64,000 nucleotides of DNA from Acinetobacter sp. ANC 4910 (GTDB lineage Bacteria > Pseudomonadota > Gammaproteobacteria > Pseudomonadales > Moraxellaceae), in contig NZ_SJNT01000014.1 in NCBI RefSeq assembly GCF_004331035.1, forward strand, positions 1 to 64,000, in the 5' to 3' direction. The translations under genes and the position numbers were made by a program. Under the pieces are notes generated by a model, which was not told where the DNA came from, searched no databases, and was given only the letters and a program-made list of their open reading frames with translations. Positions 30,742 through 39,244 of the stretch are shown here, piece by piece. Positions within the stretch are counted from its first letter, which is position 1. Every line of letters begins with the position of its first letter.

Positions 30742-31001
30742 GCAGGTGCTCCTTCCATCTCAATTTCAATTTTTTCTGCTTCAGCTTTTCTTAGTGCGAA
30801 ACGGGTAAATCCGACCTGAATTAAAATCGGATCGCCACCAAAAATACCTTTTGTCACCACCTGAACGGAAGTACCAGGCACAAAACCTAAAGTTTCCAAA
30901 CGACTGGCTATTAGGTCAGTCTGAGCTGCATTACCATCCACATGACGTTTGACGTTACGAATAATGGCTGTTTGCTTGACTTTCAAATCAGATAAAAGCA
31001 C
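30738..31001 (-). CDS. feoA: Ferrous iron transport protein FeoA
   Basis: FeoA (87 aa from a GTG) is an SH3-like cytoplasmic protein that assists FeoB. Its conserved part is VKQTAIIRNV, followed by RLETLGFVPGTSVQVV and FALRKAEAEKIEI. I place the start at the GTG at 31001 (product begins MLLSDLKVKQ), with AGGG about 9 bases upstream. The longer reading from an ATG at 31058 would begin upstream of the predicted -10 box and so could not be fully transcribed from that promoter. Confidence 0.9.
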   Translation of the reverse strand: MLLSDLKVKQTAIIRNVKRHVDGNAAQTDLIASRLETLGFVPGTSVQVVTKGIFGGDPILIQVGFTRFALRKAEAEKIEIEMEGAPA

Positions 31002-31028
31002 CGCACTAAACCCTAAAATATTTTCTGT

Positions 31029-31058
31029 AGTATACAAGCAAATGAGAATAATTACCAA
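31029..31058 (-). promoter_or_regulatory. feo promoter overlapped by a Fur box
   Basis: On the reverse strand TTGGTA (31053-31058) and TATACT (31029-31034) are 18 bp apart. The spacer, 31038-31056, reads GCAAATGAGAATAATTACC on the plus strand, close to the classical Fur box GATAATGATAATCATTATC. Fur with Fe(II) would block the promoter, giving iron-repressed feoAB expression. Regulation is inferred from the match. Confidence 0.7.
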
Positions 31059-31133
31059 ATAAGGTTAGATTCCTATTCGCATTCACTTTATACCACAAGG
31101 TCCACCCAGAAAAATGTTGTAAAATTAGTTAAG

Positions 31134-32090
31134 ATGGACAATCTAAATCGGTTTCCTGAATTCGAAGCAGTAATGTTAAATAAAAAACCTAGAATACCTA
31201 CACCTGTCCAAATTCCAGAAAAACTCAGCTTTCTTCAGGGTTTCCGTGACTATTTAATTGCACAAACCGTCAGCCCTCACACGCGGAATGCCTATCTTTC
31301 TGATCTGATTCAATGTAGCGAATGCCACAGCAAAGCCCTGATCGACTGGCAAAGTGATGATATTGCAGATGTACTTCTCAACTTAACTCAGCAAGGCAAA
31401 AGCCCACGATCTATTGCACGTAGTCTTTCTGCCTTACGTTCATTTTATAAATTTTTAAGAGAACAAAAGCTTCGCAGTGACAATCCTGTGGCCAGTCATC
31501 GCACCCCTAAAATTGGACGTGCTTTGCCTAAAGACCTTTCAGAACAAGACGTTGAGGCTCTCATTCTTGCACCAGATACCCATACCGCATTGGGTTTACG
31601 CGACCGTGCTATGTTTGAAGTCTTATATGCCTGTGGTCTGCGTGTATCAGAATTGTTAAATTTACGCTTAGAACTGATCAATTTGAAACAAGGTTATTTA
31701 CGTATTGTGGGTAAAGGCAATAAAGAACGTTTAGTGCCCTTAGGACAAGTGGCTTGTCAATGGATTGAAACCTATTTGGCACAAGCCAGACCCAGCCTCT
31801 ATAAATCTGCAACCGACTATGTTTTTCTGACCCAACAAGGCGGGATTATGAGTCGGCAAAACTTCTGGTATGCGATTAAGCGCTACGCGCTACAGGCAGG
31901 CATTCAAGCCGAACTTTCACCACATACCATGCGTCACGCTTTTGCGACGCATTTACTCAACCATGGCGCGGACTTACGTGTGGTGCAAGTGTTATTGGGG
32001 CATAGTGATTTATCTACCACGCAAATTTATACCCATGTGGCACAAGTCCGTATGCAGCAACTACATGCCGAGTTCCATCCAAGAGCCTAA
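31134..32090 (+). CDS. xerD: Site-specific tyrosine recombinase XerD
   Basis: XerD (318 aa) works with XerC to resolve chromosome dimers at dif. The N-terminal SAM-like domain contains SPHTRNAYLSDL and RSLSALRSFYKFLREQ. The catalytic domain carries Arg in ACGLRVSEL, Lys in VGKGNKERLVPL, H-x-x-R in SPHTMRHAFATHLLNHGADL, His in LLGHSDLST and the Tyr nucleophile in TQIYTHV. About 25 residues precede the usual N terminus. The xerD-dsbC-hom-thrC order matches Pseudomonas and supports XerD over XerC. Confidence 0.94.
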   Translation: MDNLNRFPEFEAVMLNKKPRIPTPVQIPEKLSFLQGFRDYLIAQTVSPHTRNAYLSDLIQCSECHSKALIDWQSDDIADVLLNLTQQGKSPRSIARSLSALRSFYKFLREQKLRSDNPVASHRTPKIGRALPKDLSEQDVEALILAPDTHTALGLRDRAMFEVLYACGLRVSELLNLRLELINLKQGYLRIVGKGNKERLVPLGQVACQWIETYLAQARPSLYKSATDYVFLTQQGGIMSRQNFWYAIKRYALQAGIQAELSPHTMRHAFATHLLNHGADLRVVQVLLGHSDLSTTQIYTHVAQVRMQQLHAEFHPRA

Positions 32091-32202
32091 AAAGCCATAA
32101 AGCTAGATCTGCTTCACAGAGTCCACACCAAGAAATACCACGCTACAAAGTTTTTTTGCTATGCTAGCCTCCTGTTTTTATACCTAAAAGAAAGGGTTTT
32201 AT

Positions 32203-33018
32203 ATGTCATTTACCCGCACAAAATTATTTATTGCATGTACCTTGGCAGGCAGTTTAGCCCTCACGGCATGTTCCAATTCAAATAATGATGACAAAAAGCA
32301 AAATACGCTCACGGCGAGTGCCCCTGCCACTGGAGAAGCATCGAATCTCTCTGAACGCAATGCACAACAGCGCCTGATTAAAACTTTAGAGCAACATTTT
32401 AAAACTGCGGGTATTAATGCCAAAATTGTAGATGTAAAAACAACCGAAGTCCCGAATCTGTATTGGATTAACTTAGAAGGCATGAGTTCAGTCTATGCCA
32501 CTAGCGATGGTAAATTCTTAATTCAGGGCGATGTCATTCGCTTAGGTGATAAAAAGCTACATAATGTCAGTGAGAACTTACAAGCCGCAGCCAATAAAAA
32601 GCATTTAGCCAGCTTAAAAACAGAAGACCTGTTGGTGTATCCAGCGCAAGGTAAAACCAAGCATGTCGTTTATGTATTTACCGATGCAAGCTGTCCGTAT
32701 TGCCACAAATTACATGAGCATATTCCTGAGATTACCGCTAAGGGCATTGAAGTTCGTTATATTGCTTGGCCACGTGGCGAGCAGTTTATGCCAGCAATGG
32801 AAAGTGTGTGGTGTAGTGCCGATCGCCAAGCTGCGTTTAATCAAGCCGTAGCAGGAGCTCAATTGCCACCTGCCACCTGTAAAAACCCTGTCCGCGATCA
32901 ATATCAACTGGGGCTAAACATGGGCGTGAATGGCACACCTGCGATCTACAATACCGAAGGTGTTTATTTAGGTGGATACCTCAGCCCTGAAGAATTAGAG
33001 CAACGCTTAAATAACTAA
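32203..33018 (+). CDS. dsbC: Thiol:disulfide interchange protein DsbC, predicted lipoprotein
   Basis: The 271-residue protein has the DsbC plan. An N-terminal dimerisation domain (HFKTAGINAKIVDVKTTEVP) leads to a thioredoxin domain with the redox motif FTDASCPYCHKLHEHIPEI (CPYC near 164-167), a second cysteine pair (SVWCSADRQ and PATCKNP) and the cis-Pro loop GVNGTPAIY. It isomerises disulfides in the periplasm. The leader ends LAGSLALTACSNSN, a lipobox, so it may be membrane-anchored, unlike soluble E. coli DsbC. AGAAAGG precedes the ATG. Confidence 0.93.
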   Translation: MSFTRTKLFIACTLAGSLALTACSNSNNDDKKQNTLTASAPATGEASNLSERNAQQRLIKTLEQHFKTAGINAKIVDVKTTEVPNLYWINLEGMSSVYATSDGKFLIQGDVIRLGDKKLHNVSENLQAAANKKHLASLKTEDLLVYPAQGKTKHVVYVFTDASCPYCHKLHEHIPEITAKGIEVRYIAWPRGEQFMPAMESVWCSADRQAAFNQAVAGAQLPPATCKNPVRDQYQLGLNMGVNGTPAIYNTEGVYLGGYLSPEELEQRLNN

Positions 33019-33142
33019 TTTTTATTTGTTATTTTACTATTAGTTATAGGTGGAGATTATCTTCGCTCCACCCTAGAGTCTGAGCGTTTTTTTAGCTATG
33101 ATCTAGACTCGCGTAAAATTGAAGAAATAAATGGAGTGTGAC

Positions 33143-34447
33143 GTGAAACCAGTTCGTCTGGCAATCCTCGGTCTTGGTACTGTGGGTGGTGGTGCCCTTA
33201 AACTACTAGAAGAAAACGCTGCGGAGATTAAACGTCGCACCGGTCGAGGAATTGAAATTACCCACGTAGGTACTCGTCGTCCGCGTCCAGACCTTGATCT
33301 TCCAGCCTCTGTAAAACAAAGTGCAGACCTGATGGACATCGTACGTCAACCCGATGTCGATGTTGTGGTAGAGGTAATGGGTGGTATTCACCCTGCCTAT
33401 GATGTGATTATGGAAGCCATCAAGCATGGCAAACAAGTCGTCACTGCCAACAAGGCTTTACTGGCTGAACATGGCAATGAATTGTTTAAAGCGGCAGAAG
33501 ACAATGCCGTACAAATCGCCTATGAAGCTGCGGTTGCAGGAGGCATTCCCATCATTAAAGTGATGCGCGAAGGCCTAGCTGCCAATAAAATTGATTGGTT
33601 AGCAGGTATCATTAACGGCACAGGCAATTTCATCTTAACTGAAATGCGCGATAAAGGTCGTGCCTTCGAAGACGTGCTACAAGAAGCACAAGAATTAGGC
33701 TATGCCGAAGCTGACCCAACCTTTGACGTTGAAGGGATTGATGCTGCACATAAACTGACAATTTTAGCCTCTTGTGCATTTGGTATTCCATTACAGTTTG
33801 ACAAAGTCTATACCGAAGGCATCAGCAAAATTACAGCACAAGATGTGAAGTATGCTGAAGAACTGGGTTTCCGAATCAAGCATTTGGGTATTGCACGTCG
33901 TGCAGAAAAAGGCATTGAACTACGTGTTCATCCAACGCTTATTCCCGCTGAAGAACTCCTTGCCAATGTCAATGGGGTAAAAAATGCCGTCTTGGTACAA
34001 GCACATGCTGTCGGCCCAACCTTGTATTACGGTGCAGGTGCCGGCGCTGGTCCTACAGCTTCTGCGGTCGTTGCCGATGTGATCGATATCGTACGTGATA
34101 TTTCTTATACCGAAGATGGTGCAGGTACAATTCCTCAATTGGCTTTTGAAGCTTTAGCAGACTTACCAATTCTGCCACGTGAAGAAATGACCACAGGTTA
34201 CTACATCCGTATTAATGCAGAAGATCAAACTGGTGTGCTCGCTGACGTCACCACGATTTTAAGCCGTGCAGGTATCAGTATTGATGCCATCATGCAGCAA
34301 TCACGCCTAAAAGACCTGATTCCGATCGTGATTTTGACTGATCCAGTCAAAGAATCGAAAATGGATGAGGCTCTTGCTCAAATTCAAGCCTTACCCGTCA
34401 TTCATGGCGAAATCGTGCGAATTCGTTTAGAATCGCTTGATAATTAA
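33143..34447 (+). CDS. hom: Homoserine dehydrogenase
   Basis: Hom reduces aspartate semialdehyde to homoserine. It has an N-terminal NAD(P) fold (LAILGLGTVGGGALKLL), VVVEVMGG and TANKALLAEHG. The catalytic block includes GGIPIIK, INGTGNFILTEM and DPTFDVEGIDAAHKL. A C-terminal ACT domain (YYIRINAEDQTGVLADV) probably senses threonine. The start is placed at the GTG at 33143 (MKPVRLAILG) because GGAG is six bases upstream; an ATG at 33131 would add four residues. A TATGAT at 33097-33102 could be its -10 box. The thrC gene follows. Confidence 0.96.
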   Translation: MKPVRLAILGLGTVGGGALKLLEENAAEIKRRTGRGIEITHVGTRRPRPDLDLPASVKQSADLMDIVRQPDVDVVVEVMGGIHPAYDVIMEAIKHGKQVVTANKALLAEHGNELFKAAEDNAVQIAYEAAVAGGIPIIKVMREGLAANKIDWLAGIINGTGNFILTEMRDKGRAFEDVLQEAQELGYAEADPTFDVEGIDAAHKLTILASCAFGIPLQFDKVYTEGISKITAQDVKYAEELGFRIKHLGIARRAEKGIELRVHPTLIPAEELLANVNGVKNAVLVQAHAVGPTLYYGAGAGAGPTASAVVADVIDIVRDISYTEDGAGTIPQLAFEALADLPILPREEMTTGYYIRINAEDQTGVLADVTTILSRAGISIDAIMQQSRLKDLIPIVILTDPVKESKMDEALAQIQALPVIHGEIVRIRLESLDN

Positions 34448-34512
34448 TCGGGTTGAGGGAAAGACCCTTGTTTTCTCCCTCACCAAGCTCTACCCATAAT
34501 TGGAACATCATC

Positions 34513-35652
34513 ATGTCGAATGCCAATCGTTATACTGGTTTAGTTGACCGTTATCGTGACCGTTTACCAGTGTCTGCTACTACTCGTGGAATCTCTTTGG
34601 GCGAAGGTAATACTCCGCTCATTAAGTTGGAGAATATTCCACGTATTATTGGTAAAGATGTTGAAATTTATGTGAAGTACGAAGGCTTGAACCCGACAGG
34701 CTCATTCAAAGACCGCGGCATGACTATGGCTGTGACCAAAGCGGTTGAAGACGGTTCAAAAGCAATTATCTGTGCATCTACAGGCAATACTTCTGCTGCG
34801 GCTGCTGCATATGCAGCACGTGCTGGCATCAAAGCCTTTGTGTTAATTCCTGAAGGCAAAATTGCCATGGGTAAAATGGCTCAAGCGATGATGTATGGTG
34901 CGATTACCATGCAAATTCGTGGTAACTTTGACGATGGTATGCGTCTTGTAAAAGAAGTTGCTGATCAAGCGCCTGTAACGATTGTTAACTCAATCAACCC
35001 GTATCGTTTACAAGGCCAAAAAACCATTGCTTACGAAATCGTTGAAGCTTTGGGTCGTGCGCCAGACTATCACTGCTTACCTGTAGGTAACGCGGGCAAC
35101 ATTACTGCACACTGGATGGGTTATACCGAAGCTGTAGCAAACCAGCCTGTAGATCAGTTTGAACAAGTCATTTACGATGCTGCGACAGATCAATTCACAG
35201 GTCCTAAACCAGAAGGCTTACCGATCATGGTCGGCTATCAAGCTGATGGCGCTGCACCTTTCTTACGTGGTGCACCGGTGGAACATCCAGAAACGGTTGC
35301 AACAGCCATTCGTATTGGTAACCCACAAAGCTGGAACCATGCCAAAGCGGTAGTACGTGACTCTAAAGGTTGGTTTGATGAACTTGCCGATGCTGAAATT
35401 TTAGAAGCACAACGTTTACTTTCTATGTATGAAGGTGTCTTTGTAGAGCCAGCTTCTGCTGCCTCTATCGGTGGTGCAATCCGTGATATTAAAGCAGGTA
35501 AAATTACTGAAGGTTCTGTGATTGTGTGTACTGTAACAGGCAATGGCTTAAAAGATCCAGACACTGCCATCAAGCAATGTGCTGATGCCGTAATGTTGTC
35601 TATTGATGCAACCATGTCTCAAGTAAAAGACTCTATCCTTTCAAATATGTAA
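34513..35652 (+). CDS. thrC: Threonine synthase
   Basis: ThrC (379 aa from the ATG at 34513, MSNANRYTGLVDRYRDRLP) converts phosphohomoserine to threonine with PLP. Visible are the PLP-lysine motif NPTGSFKDRGMTMAV, ICASTGNTSAAAAAYAARAG and the phosphate-binding LPVGNAGNITAHWMGY. VEPASAASIGG is near the C terminus. The frame is open back to a TTG at 34453 but those codons are not conserved in character. It sits 65 bp after hom; the two complete the threonine branch together. Confidence 0.96.
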   Translation: MSNANRYTGLVDRYRDRLPVSATTRGISLGEGNTPLIKLENIPRIIGKDVEIYVKYEGLNPTGSFKDRGMTMAVTKAVEDGSKAIICASTGNTSAAAAAYAARAGIKAFVLIPEGKIAMGKMAQAMMYGAITMQIRGNFDDGMRLVKEVADQAPVTIVNSINPYRLQGQKTIAYEIVEALGRAPDYHCLPVGNAGNITAHWMGYTEAVANQPVDQFEQVIYDAATDQFTGPKPEGLPIMVGYQADGAAPFLRGAPVEHPETVATAIRIGNPQSWNHAKAVVRDSKGWFDELADAEILEAQRLLSMYEGVFVEPASAASIGGAIRDIKAGKITEGSVIVCTVTGNGLKDPDTAIKQCADAVMLSIDATMSQVKDSILSNM

Positions 35653-35668
35653 GTTTCCACTTGCATTT

Positions 35669-35698
35669 AAAAAACCAGTTGCTTGCAACTGGTTTTTT
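35669..35698 (+). terminator. Terminator after hom-thrC (bidirectional)
   Basis: AAAAAACCAGTTGC and GCAACTGGTTTTTT form a long stem with T-tracts on both strands. It separates thrC from the convergent gene at 35715. Confidence 0.9.
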
Positions 35699-35714
35699 TA
35701 TTTCATGTCAAAGA

Positions 35715-36497
35715 TTATTCCTCATCATATTCATAATCTTCATCATAACTATGCATTTTTGCGAGTTCTTTCTCCAGACGCTGAATTTCTGCTAACTCAA
35801 TTTGCTTAATCTCAAATAAAGGCTGTTTGAGTAACGCATTCACTGCGTATAAAGCCTCATTTTGCCACAGGCCAATGTTTAAAATTTGTTTATCTTCATC
35901 ATAACTTAAGCCGTACTCGGCCTGAATGAGCGCTTTTAATAAAATAGGCTGTTCCGATAAAGACTCCAATGAACCTGCTAATTCAATATCTGAATAATCG
36001 TAATCCGCAAAGATAGATTCAATTTTGCCTTTGAGTAATTCTGGACTTTCAGCATAAATTAGCCCTGCAAAAAACTCGTCATGCTCTTCAAGCCATTGCT
36101 GCTTCTGGGTCGACCACAAACCATAGAACTTAACTTCATGTTCAAAGCTAACCAGTTGAAATTTTTGCATTTCAGCCATTTGTACAAAGCTATAAGTATC
36201 CGCATCACTTAGACTACTTGGCAGCACATCCCGCGAAACTTCGCCATCTTGGTAAATATGCTCGCCACAACGTGAAAAAACAAATTCATCTAATTGTTTC
36301 AACTTGGCTTCATCTGCATCAAATAGAGATTCTACCTCGTACAAGGCAAAATCTCGTGCGCCCTCAACTTCAAGCTTCTGATAGACCGCTTCAGCTTCAG
36401 CCTGATCTTGAAAAACATTGCTAATGCGATTGCCTGTGACGTAAAAAACTTCATCGTTATAGCCGAAGTATTTTGCACGAATAACGTAGGTGGTCAT
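35715..36497 (-). CDS. Uncharacterised acidic protein
   Basis: The product (260 aa) is strongly acidic and rich in Glu, Asp, Tyr and Phe, ending HSYDEDYEYDEE. It has no signal peptide or membrane helix, and I do not recognise a domain. The start at 36497 (MTTYVIRAKYFGYNDEVFYV) is chosen because AGGAG lies six bases upstream; the ATG two codons earlier abuts that AGGAG. It is downstream of, and 27 bp from, a DUF6915-like gene on the same strand, so the two are likely co-transcribed. Function unknown. Confidence 0.7.
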   Translation of the reverse strand: MTTYVIRAKYFGYNDEVFYVTGNRISNVFQDQAEAEAVYQKLEVEGARDFALYEVESLFDADEAKLKQLDEFVFSRCGEHIYQDGEVSRDVLPSSLSDADTYSFVQMAEMQKFQLVSFEHEVKFYGLWSTQKQQWLEEHDEFFAGLIYAESPELLKGKIESIFADYDYSDIELAGSLESLSEQPILLKALIQAEYGLSYDEDKQILNIGLWQNEALYAVNALLKQPLFEIKQIELAEIQRLEKELAKMHSYDEDYEYDEE

Positions 36498-36524
36498 ATT
36501 CATCTCCTGATTTTTTAGCTACGC

Positions 36525-37145
36525 TTAAACGAAGCTTTGTTGTTTTCTTTGATGTAATGCTTGTGCACTTTGCGGAATTGCCATGCCATTATCCATCCAC
36601 AATTCAAACTGCATCGCGTGGAAGATGTCATCTGGACTATAGACAATATTCTGTAAATTCGGTAATACACCTATTCGCGGTAAAATCTCGTAAATAAACC
36701 AACTGTTATGCGTAAAAAGTAAAGAATGCAACTTCCCTGTTTGTGCCAAAGGTGAAAGCATTAATTGGGATGCAATTGGGTTTTGGGCGTAGACTTGGTG
36801 TAACTGTTCTAAATGTCGTTCTAAATTTTGAGGTAATCGGCTTGCATCAATGGCATGAACAAAGTCACTTAACGTGGGAATAAATCGCTGCTGATAATCT
36901 ACCAATAAATGATCACGTTCGCATAAGTCTTTTATATCAATCGATTTGCCCGCACTATTCTCAAGACTATGTCCAAATATTGGTACAACGACTGAATTTA
37001 TTCCCCAAAGGGTATGTAAAATTCGATGCCGAGCATCACTACACAAACTTTTGGTACTATCAATAAATGCATGTAATTCATAATAATCTTCTGGCTCCCC
37101 ACCCCACCGTTTCGCTGAAATTCGAGCATGTTGCATCGCATTCAT
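36525..37145 (-). CDS. DUF6915-like protein of unknown function
   Basis: The 206-residue protein opens with HARISAKRWGGEPEDYYELH and AFIDSTKSLCSDARHRILH, a pattern I associate with the DUF6915 family (small proteins containing H-x-S/A-x-x-x-WGG and D-x-R-HR). The family assignment is from memory. Residues beyond about 75 are not part of that pattern and are helical. No export signal is present. It may form an operon with the acidic gene downstream. The ATG at 37145 has a weak ribosome-binding site, and an alternative ATG lies three codons on. Confidence 0.65.
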   Translation of the reverse strand: MNAMQHARISAKRWGGEPEDYYELHAFIDSTKSLCSDARHRILHTLWGINSVVVPIFGHSLENSAGKSIDIKDLCERDHLLVDYQQRFIPTLSDFVHAIDASRLPQNLERHLEQLHQVYAQNPIASQLMLSPLAQTGKLHSLLFTHNSWFIYEILPRIGVLPNLQNIVYSPDDIFHAMQFELWMDNGMAIPQSAQALHQRKQQSFV

Positions 37146-37253
37146 AGTCAGACCCAGTTGTTATCTTGTTATGTCGCTATCATACGCATTCTGTATCCAA
37201 AAAATAGTCAAAAAATATGCTTTAAGACAAGCTGTGTCGCAGCCTATAGGCAT

Positions 37254-37284
37254 AAAAAAACTCTTCATCAAGAAGAGTTTTTTT
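37254..37284 (-). terminator. Terminator after pbpG
   Basis: AAAAAAACTCTTC and GAAGAGTTTTTTT form a hairpin with T-tracts on both sides. It lies 12 bp beyond the pbpG stop on the reverse strand. Confidence 0.88.
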
Positions 37285-37295
37285 AAAGGAAAAAA

Positions 37296-38354
37296 TTAAA
37301 TTCGTTTTGGCAACTGACTTGCCCACGTCATTAAACGGGTTGCATCCTCAGTCCGACTTTGGGATGAACTTGCACCTAGAATGACTACGACTGCTGGGCG
37401 CGAGTTTAATGTGGTATGCATCACCACACAGCGACCAGCTTCGTTAATATACCCTGTTTTTGACAGATTAATATTCCAACCACCATTACGAACTAAAGCA
37501 TTGGTATTATTAGACTTTAACATCCGATAACCGAGATTAAAATCATAACTGGCTGTGGTTGAAAACTGACGAATTAAACCATATTGCGATGCGGTGCTGA
37601 CTAAAATACCCAAGTCACGTGCCGACGCAACGTTGTGCGGATCTAAGCCTGTAGATTCAACATAATGTGTCGAGCTCATGCCCAATGCACGTGCCTTCGC
37701 ATTCATTGCAGAAATGAAAGCACTACGTCCTCCTGGATACGTTCGCGCTAACGCTGCTGCCGCTGGATTTTCCGATTTCATTAAAGCAAAAAGCAACGCT
37801 TCTGCACGGTTCATGCTATCCCCTGCACGTAGCGTTGAACTCGAATTTTTACCACCTGCCCCTGCAAAATCAATCGACTGTAAGGTAATTTCCTCAGACA
37901 TGTCTAAACGTGCATCGGCAATGACTACCGCTGTCATTAATTTGGTAATAGAAGCAATGGGTAATGCTGTATTGGTATTTTTACTATAAAGCACCTCACC
38001 TGTTTGTGCATCCATGACCAGCGCGGCACGGGCACTTACAGAAGGCTGACTACTATAACCCGCAGAGGTATCAATAATATGAACCGTTTTCGGTGCAGAA
38101 GAGGAAGGTACCCCATTTGAGCTGCGAACCGTCGTGGTGACTTTGGTTGATCCTTGCGGAGACACTTCCTCAACCAGTGAAGAAACATCACTATTTAATA
38201 ATTGACTCGCTTCCTCTGAAGACCAGTTCATTGAAGCCTGACCAACACTCCCCGAGGAAGGATTAATGACGAGTTCAGCAAAGCTTGTTGAACTCAGGCT
38301 GAGTAGAATAGACATACTCAACACATGCATGAATGACTTCTTAGAATTTTTCAC
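37296..38354 (-). CDS. pbpG: D-alanyl-D-alanine endopeptidase (PBP7/8 family)
   Basis: PbpG (352 aa) cleaves D-Ala-meso-DAP cross-links in the periplasm. After a signal peptide (MSILLSLSSTSFA region), a Ser/Val-rich spacer of about 70 residues precedes the penicillin-binding domain. The three active-site motifs are S-x-x-K in PIASITKLMTAVV (near 133-145), S-x-N in MKSENPAA and K-T-G in LSKTGYINEAGRC. PbpG is known as a serum-survival factor in A. baumannii. The long Ser-rich spacer is notable. The gene is monocistronic and divergent from gacA. Confidence 0.94.
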   Translation of the reverse strand: MKNSKKSFMHVLSMSILLSLSSTSFAELVINPSSGSVGQASMNWSSEEASQLLNSDVSSLVEEVSPQGSTKVTTTVRSSNGVPSSSAPKTVHIIDTSAGYSSQPSVSARAALVMDAQTGEVLYSKNTNTALPIASITKLMTAVVIADARLDMSEEITLQSIDFAGAGGKNSSSTLRAGDSMNRAEALLFALMKSENPAAAALARTYPGGRSAFISAMNAKARALGMSSTHYVESTGLDPHNVASARDLGILVSTASQYGLIRQFSTTASYDFNLGYRMLKSNNTNALVRNGGWNINLSKTGYINEAGRCVVMHTTLNSRPAVVVILGASSSQSRTEDATRLMTWASQLPKRI

Positions 38355-38572
38355 AATCGTTTACTCAACTCAGGGAGGTAAGATACATTTGCGTATTACC
38401 TCAAATATGCCTTACATTTACACAGCAACGGGAATTTTCTGTTCGCGCTATTGTGCAAAACTTTTAATTTCGGAATAAGAATAGGATTGCTAATTTTGTC
38501 GTTTCATTGCAAGCTTATTTTGCTTTATGTAACAAAAATGATGTAATTTTTTTTAGCCAGAGGGAGAAATCG

Positions 38573-39208
38573 GTGATTACAGTTTTAGTGGTGGATGACC
38601 ATGAATTAGTCCGTACTGGTATTTGCCGTATGCTAGAAGATCACGCAGATGTACAAGTCATTGGTCAGGCAGAATCTGGTGAAGAAGCGATTAACCTGGT
38701 TCGCCAACATCACCCTAATGTGGTTTTGCTGGATGTGAACATGCCAGGTATTGGTGGAGTAGAAACTACTCGCCGCCTATTACAAACCGCTCCTGAAACC
38801 AAAGTTCTAGCTGTGAGTGGCTTGGCCGAAGAACCCTACCCATCCTTGTTACTGAAAGCTGGTGCCAAAGGTTATATCACCAAAGGCGCTCCTGTCAGTG
38901 AAATGGTTCGTGCCATTAATAAAGTCATGCAAGGGGGCAAATACTTTAGTGCCGATATTGCAGAACAACTCGCAAGCTCTTATTTATCCGACACACAACA
39001 ATCACCATTTGATGCTCTGTCTGAGCGTGAAATGCAAGTAGCCATGATGGTGGTGAATTGTATCAGCGCGCAAGAAATTGCAGATAAACTTTTCGTGAGT
39101 GTAAAAACAGTCAATACCTATCGTTACCGTATTTTTGAAAAATTAAACCTTGATAGTGATGTCAAACTGACCCATCTAGCGATTCGTTACGGTCTCATCA
39201 AACCTTAA
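38573..39208 (+). CDS. gacA: NarL/FixJ-type response regulator, GacA/UvrY-like
   Basis: The product (211 aa) has a receiver domain (VLVVDDHELVRTG, phospho-acceptor in VVLLDVNMPGIGGVE, Lys in GYITKGAP) and a C-terminal LuxR helix-turn-helix (ALSEREMQVAMMVVN, then ISAQEIADKLFVSVKTVNTY). The start is a GTG at 38573 (MITVLVVDDH) with AGGGAG at good spacing; an ATG 66 bp upstream would add an unusual leader. Similarity to GacA/UvrY is strong. The cognate GacS kinase is not nearby. pilS follows 36 bp later. Confidence 0.9.
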   Translation: MITVLVVDDHELVRTGICRMLEDHADVQVIGQAESGEEAINLVRQHHPNVVLLDVNMPGIGGVETTRRLLQTAPETKVLAVSGLAEEPYPSLLLKAGAKGYITKGAPVSEMVRAINKVMQGGKYFSADIAEQLASSYLSDTQQSPFDALSEREMQVAMMVVNCISAQEIADKLFVSVKTVNTYRYRIFEKLNLDSDVKLTHLAIRYGLIKP

Positions 39209-39244
39209 ATAACAAAAACTTTCATCATCTAATCGGTTTGCAGC

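Noticed and set aside
31134..32090. Tyrosine recombinase as evidence for an integrated element
   Set aside because: Sequence motifs and the xerD-dsbC-hom-thrC order identify housekeeping XerD; no att-like repeats or phage genes flank it.
33049..33072. A 7-bp hairpin (GGTGGAG/CTCCACC) before hom as a threonine attenuator
   Set aside because: No leader peptide rich in Thr or Ile codons was found, and the T-run is more than a dozen bases away; at most it is a weak dsbC terminator.
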